Position numbers and translations under genes: made by a program. The notes below the pieces were generated by a model. The model was given only the letters and a program-made list of their open reading frames with translations. It was not told where the DNA came from and made no database searches. A DNA stretch of 64,000 nt from Lentinula raphanica (lineage: Eukaryota > Basidiomycota > Agaricomycetes > Agaricales > Omphalotaceae): contig JANVFP010000011.1 in NCBI GenBank assembly GCA_027919835.1, positions 310,001 through 374,000 of the forward strand, read 5' to 3'. Positions 61,625-64,000 of the stretch are shown here, in pieces; position 1 is the stretch's first letter, and every line of letters starts with the position of its first letter.

Positions 61625-61649
61625 TTTTGGTGGGCTGCCGGGGGTCCTA
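61625..61649 (-). repeat. right terminal inverted repeat (25 bp)
   Basis: TTTTGGTGGGCTGCCGGGGG plus TCCTA, the exact reverse complement of 55526-55550, followed by the ATTTTG duplication. Confidence 0.9.
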
Positions 61650-61655
61650 ATTTTG

Positions 61656-62520
61656 TGCAATACTATGCAATCTGAGATCTCTCGTCATCATTGCAACGCG
61701 CGCGGGGTCTCCTCTCGCTGTTTACTCTTTCTCGAGGCCCGTATACGAATTACTTACGATGTCTCCCTCGAGTACAGATACCCGTGGTCCCAGCTCCTGG
61801 CACTATCAGGAAGTACCAGGTTTTATCAGGCTTGTTCCCATCTTCTTTTATTGCTATCTAACCGGACACCAGCGCCTCATAGTGTGCACTGCCCGTAGGC
61901 TGTAGCACTGATATGATCAGATTGACTAGCGATTTGGATCCAATATGAACTCTCATGCATCATTGAGGCCTCATCTCCCCATCGGAGTAGCTCTACATGT
62001 CATGAGAGGCTTTTTGCATGGCAAAAGTGAATAGTTGGCGTTCATTCCAGGCTTCGTTGATCTGGCAAGCTCTCCTGGCCTCTTCTGGGTCATATATGAG
62101 TTCTGGGGAATCATCTAGACCAATGTGTAGGCTTGTGAAGGAAACCTTGTAAGGTTGGTCTACCATTTGTCTTGTCGTAGCCGGTGCCATCGTATCATGC
62201 GACGGTTGATTGTAGCTCAGTGTGCACTGCCTGCTATCATTTGCCCGCTACGCCTGTTACCGGTTGTTATCCTGATGGCTCAACTGTTCCTTTTGGAGAT
62301 TCAAATTTCACAGTATGAACGAAGGGCTACGAAGGGCCATATGAAAGCATATGAACTCTCCACATACCATTGATGTTTCAGATAAGATGTTTCTCAAAAA
62401 GTTAAATCGCTCAAGATAGATAAGTTCATGTATTTTAATCGAGAAGAAACAGACGATCGCCCAATACACCCCCGTTTCTTGCTATCCCTCATCGTGTTGT
62501 TGAACCTGAAACCTCCCTTC
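61656..62520. other. gene-free flank of transposon
   Basis: No gene supported. A 65-residue minus-strand frame at 61993-62190 (GLDDSPELIYDPEEARRACQ) looks protein-like but has no start context, splice partner or known family. Confidence 0.4.
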
Positions 62521-62529
62521 TCTGGACTT

Positions 62530-62856
62530 GCTGTAACGCTGGTTCGGTACGTTTCGAGGTTCCTCTCTGCCTTCTACTAGAATTAATATCCCTCATTCCC
62601 ACTTACCAGTTACACTCATTGCGTTTGAAGAAAGGAAGACACAAAATATTTGCAAGCCATCGTTCATTCATCCGCCATCGGTCAGTCAAATTGTTTGTCG
62701 ATCGGTGACTGGAGAGACTTTCGAAAGGCTAACGAGCGCTGTTTACGACTCACTAGTCAATTACTGCTGTATTACGCGGTTCATCGTTTCACCGTGCACG
62801 GACGACATACTTTGTAGGACTTGATTGGAAGCCTGGACAGTTGTAACGCTGGTTCG
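62530..62856 (+). promoter_or_regulatory. duplicated spliced leader of secreted gene 4
   Basis: TGTAACGCTGGTTCG followed by a GTACGT donor occurs near 62532-62546, and again followed by GTATGC near 62842-62856. Each is followed by an acceptor and TTA: CCAG|TTACACTC near 62610 and GCAG|TTATTCTTG near 62920. The same block precedes members 1 and 2 (TGTAGCGCTGGATCG). Two leaders in tandem imply alternative first exons or a recent local duplication. Confidence 0.55.
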
Positions 62857-63102
62857 GTATGCTATCTGAACTCCTTGTTCCCCTCTCTTGCTTACTACAT
62901 ACTCGATTGATCAAGCAGTTATTCTTGTCTACGTTTCGAAAGCAAAGCAAACATCCCACCAACCACTTCACAACTTTGTTTTGTTCTCTTCATTGCAACC
63001 TTTGGTCAGTCAAATCTTCACTATGTAGCAGAATCAGCGAGAGAGTATAACTAAACATTGAATGTTTCTTCCTCATAGTCGATTTTTCGATATCCACCGA
63101 AC

Positions 63103-63979
63103 ATGGCTCGCACACTCTCCGTTGTTACGGTCTTCCTCCTTGCGAGTGCTCTTGGAATCACTGCCGTACCACTTTTGTCATCTGATCAGTACCTGGAACG
63201 TCGTGTTGGAAAGTCTGACAGTGAGTAGTGAGCTCAATTCTCTGATACTAGTATGGGCGAGGCTGATGCACATTGGACTTTGTTCAGTGATGCCGATTGA
63301 CTTCTATGTCAGACGCACTCTACTAGATGTCGAGCCTTCGAGGAAGGTCAAGGACAGAATCCTAGATCCCCAAGAGTATCCCTTGATGATCATGAAAGAT
63401 CAGTCCAGTGACGCTCAGGCTGAGAGTCTGGTTCTGAAACCAGAATTCTTGCCTGTTTCCCCCTCATCTTCCGAGCGCACCAAGTGGACCGTCACTCCAG
63501 GTCTCACTCAGATCGAGGCGATTTCGGACTATGGCGGCACATTCCTCCTGGGTACTGTTACCTTCCTACAAAAGGGAACGAAGGAGTCACTATTTGGGCG
63601 CATTCATCTGCACGATTTCGAAACACGAGCGCAGATCCACGAACCCCTTGTGTCGAGTGAACAATCCGACGAGGAGATGAGTGTGCGGGAACTGGTTATG
63701 GCTGAAGGGGCTTTTCAGATATTGGCGAGAGTACGAAAATGGCAGGAGGAAGGTAAGATCAAGTTCAAGGAGGCAGCAGATCACGGTGTAGCAAAAGGTA
63801 CTCTGTATTGTTCGGCGTTGACTGGACCAATCGAATATCGAGCTAGATATAAGGATCAGCCCGGGCATGACGGATGGATAACAGACGAATTAGTACTTGG
63901 ACGTGACTCGGACTTGGAGGAGTCGGAGTCGGAGTCGGATCCTGGACCCCCCAACAAAAAACAAAAAACTGGTCGATGA
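63103..63979 (+). CDS. Secreted protein with Arg-Arg site, family member 4
   Basis: Two exons, 63103-63220 and 63288-63979, give 269 residues. The signal peptide is MARTLSVVTVFLLASALG, then a short pro-region ending DQYLERR. A phase-1 intron lies five codons after Arg-Arg. The mature part begins MMPIDFYVRR and contains FLLGTVTF, then LFGRIHLHD, matching the GTV and FG block of members 1 and 2. The C-terminus is acidic with a Ser-Glu repeat (LEESESESDPGP) followed by basic NKKQKTGR, which looks like a monopartite nuclear localisation signal. A secreted protein carrying such a tail may act inside another cell's nucleus, but this is speculation. No known domain recognised. The stop is 22 bp from the window edge. 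Confidence 0.75.
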
Positions 63980-64000
63980 TGTAGTATGGATTGTATTTTT

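Larger units (their letters stand above)
55526..61649 (+). mobile_element. Complete 6.1-kb DNA transposon with Ulp1 protease-transposase gene
   Basis: The ends are perfect 25-bp inverted repeats, starting TAGGACCCCCGGCAGCCCAC on the left (55526-55550) and mirrored at 61625-61649. ATTTTG directly flanks both ends (55520-55525 and 61650-61655), a 6-bp target duplication. Inside each end are tandem copies of TTCGGGTAAAAATG, four on the left and three on the right, all in the same direction. The single gene between them (55895-61355) is open across eight exons. Perfect ends, matching flanks and an intact gene indicate a recent insertion and a possibly active, autonomous element. The superfamily is uncertain: no KDZ (CxC, DGNF) motifs were seen, and the transposase layout resembles P/THAP9. 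Confidence 0.85.

Noticed and set aside
55526..61649. Assignment of the large transposon to KDZ (Kyakuja/Dileera/Zisupton)
   Set aside because: These are common in mushrooms and some carry Ulp1 domains, but I see no Cys cluster or typical KDZ transposase motifs; the QDDLHLLKTLRNN and CEHVFG blocks fit P/THAP9 better.
61993..62190. 65-residue minus-strand frame with protein-like composition
   Set aside because: No splice partner or known family; could be a fragment but cannot be supported.

Overview
The window looks like nuclear DNA of an agaricomycete (mushroom-forming basidiomycete). Genes are split by many introns of about 45-80 nt with GT...AG ends, exons are short, both strands are used, and the gene set is typical of the group: an atypical G-alpha, a CreA/Mig1 regulator, an ABCA-type transporter, the DASH subunit Ask1, GH47 mannosidase and arrays of F-box genes. 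I cannot name the genus. All multi-exon models below were spliced by eye.

Layout. (1) 0.3-2.6 kb, minus: an atypical G-alpha whose catalytic switch II Gln is replaced by Ala. (2) 4.6-8.0 kb: two tandem genes for secreted proteins, duplicated together with promoter and untranslated leader. Two more genes of the same architecture lie at 48.1 and 63.1 kb. (3) 8.6-9.6 kb, minus: a membrane-anchored, possibly truncated protein. (4) 11.1-13.4 kb: an MFS sugar transporter with micro-exons of 3, 9 and 10 nt. (5) 13.9-31.5 kb: four F-box paralogues (one minus, three plus) around a large secreted DUF5695-like protein and a CE16/GDSL esterase. (6) 31.8-32.8 kb, minus: a SAM methyltransferase. (7) 34.7-52.2 kb: conserved housekeeping and regulatory genes (CreA-type zinc finger, ABCA transporter, Ask1, one secreted family member, GH47 mannosidase). 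(8) 52.3-61.7 kb: a transposon-rich, gene-poor block with two related hairpin-ended MITE-like elements and one complete DNA transposon. (9) 62.5-64 kb: the fourth secreted family gene with a duplicated leader.

The strongest candidate for something undescribed is the 6.1-kb transposon at 55526-61649. It has perfect 25-bp terminal inverted repeats, a 6-bp target duplication and seven same-direction subterminal copies of a 14-nt motif. It carries one intact eight-exon gene (1,692 codons by my splicing) that fuses a SUMO-interaction-like N-terminus and a Ulp1-type cysteine protease to a large RNase-H-like transposase region. The layout of that region resembles P/THAP9 transposases rather than KDZ.

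The second candidate is the four-gene secreted family. Each has a signal peptide, a short pro-region, an Arg-Arg site and a phase-1 intron at or just after that site, followed by a variable mature domain. Three copies also share an untranslated leader with a spliced non-coding exon.

Functionally, the sugar transporter, CE16 esterase, DUF5695-like protein and CreA regulator fit a plant-polymer-degrading lifestyle, but no physical operon-like link is implied.
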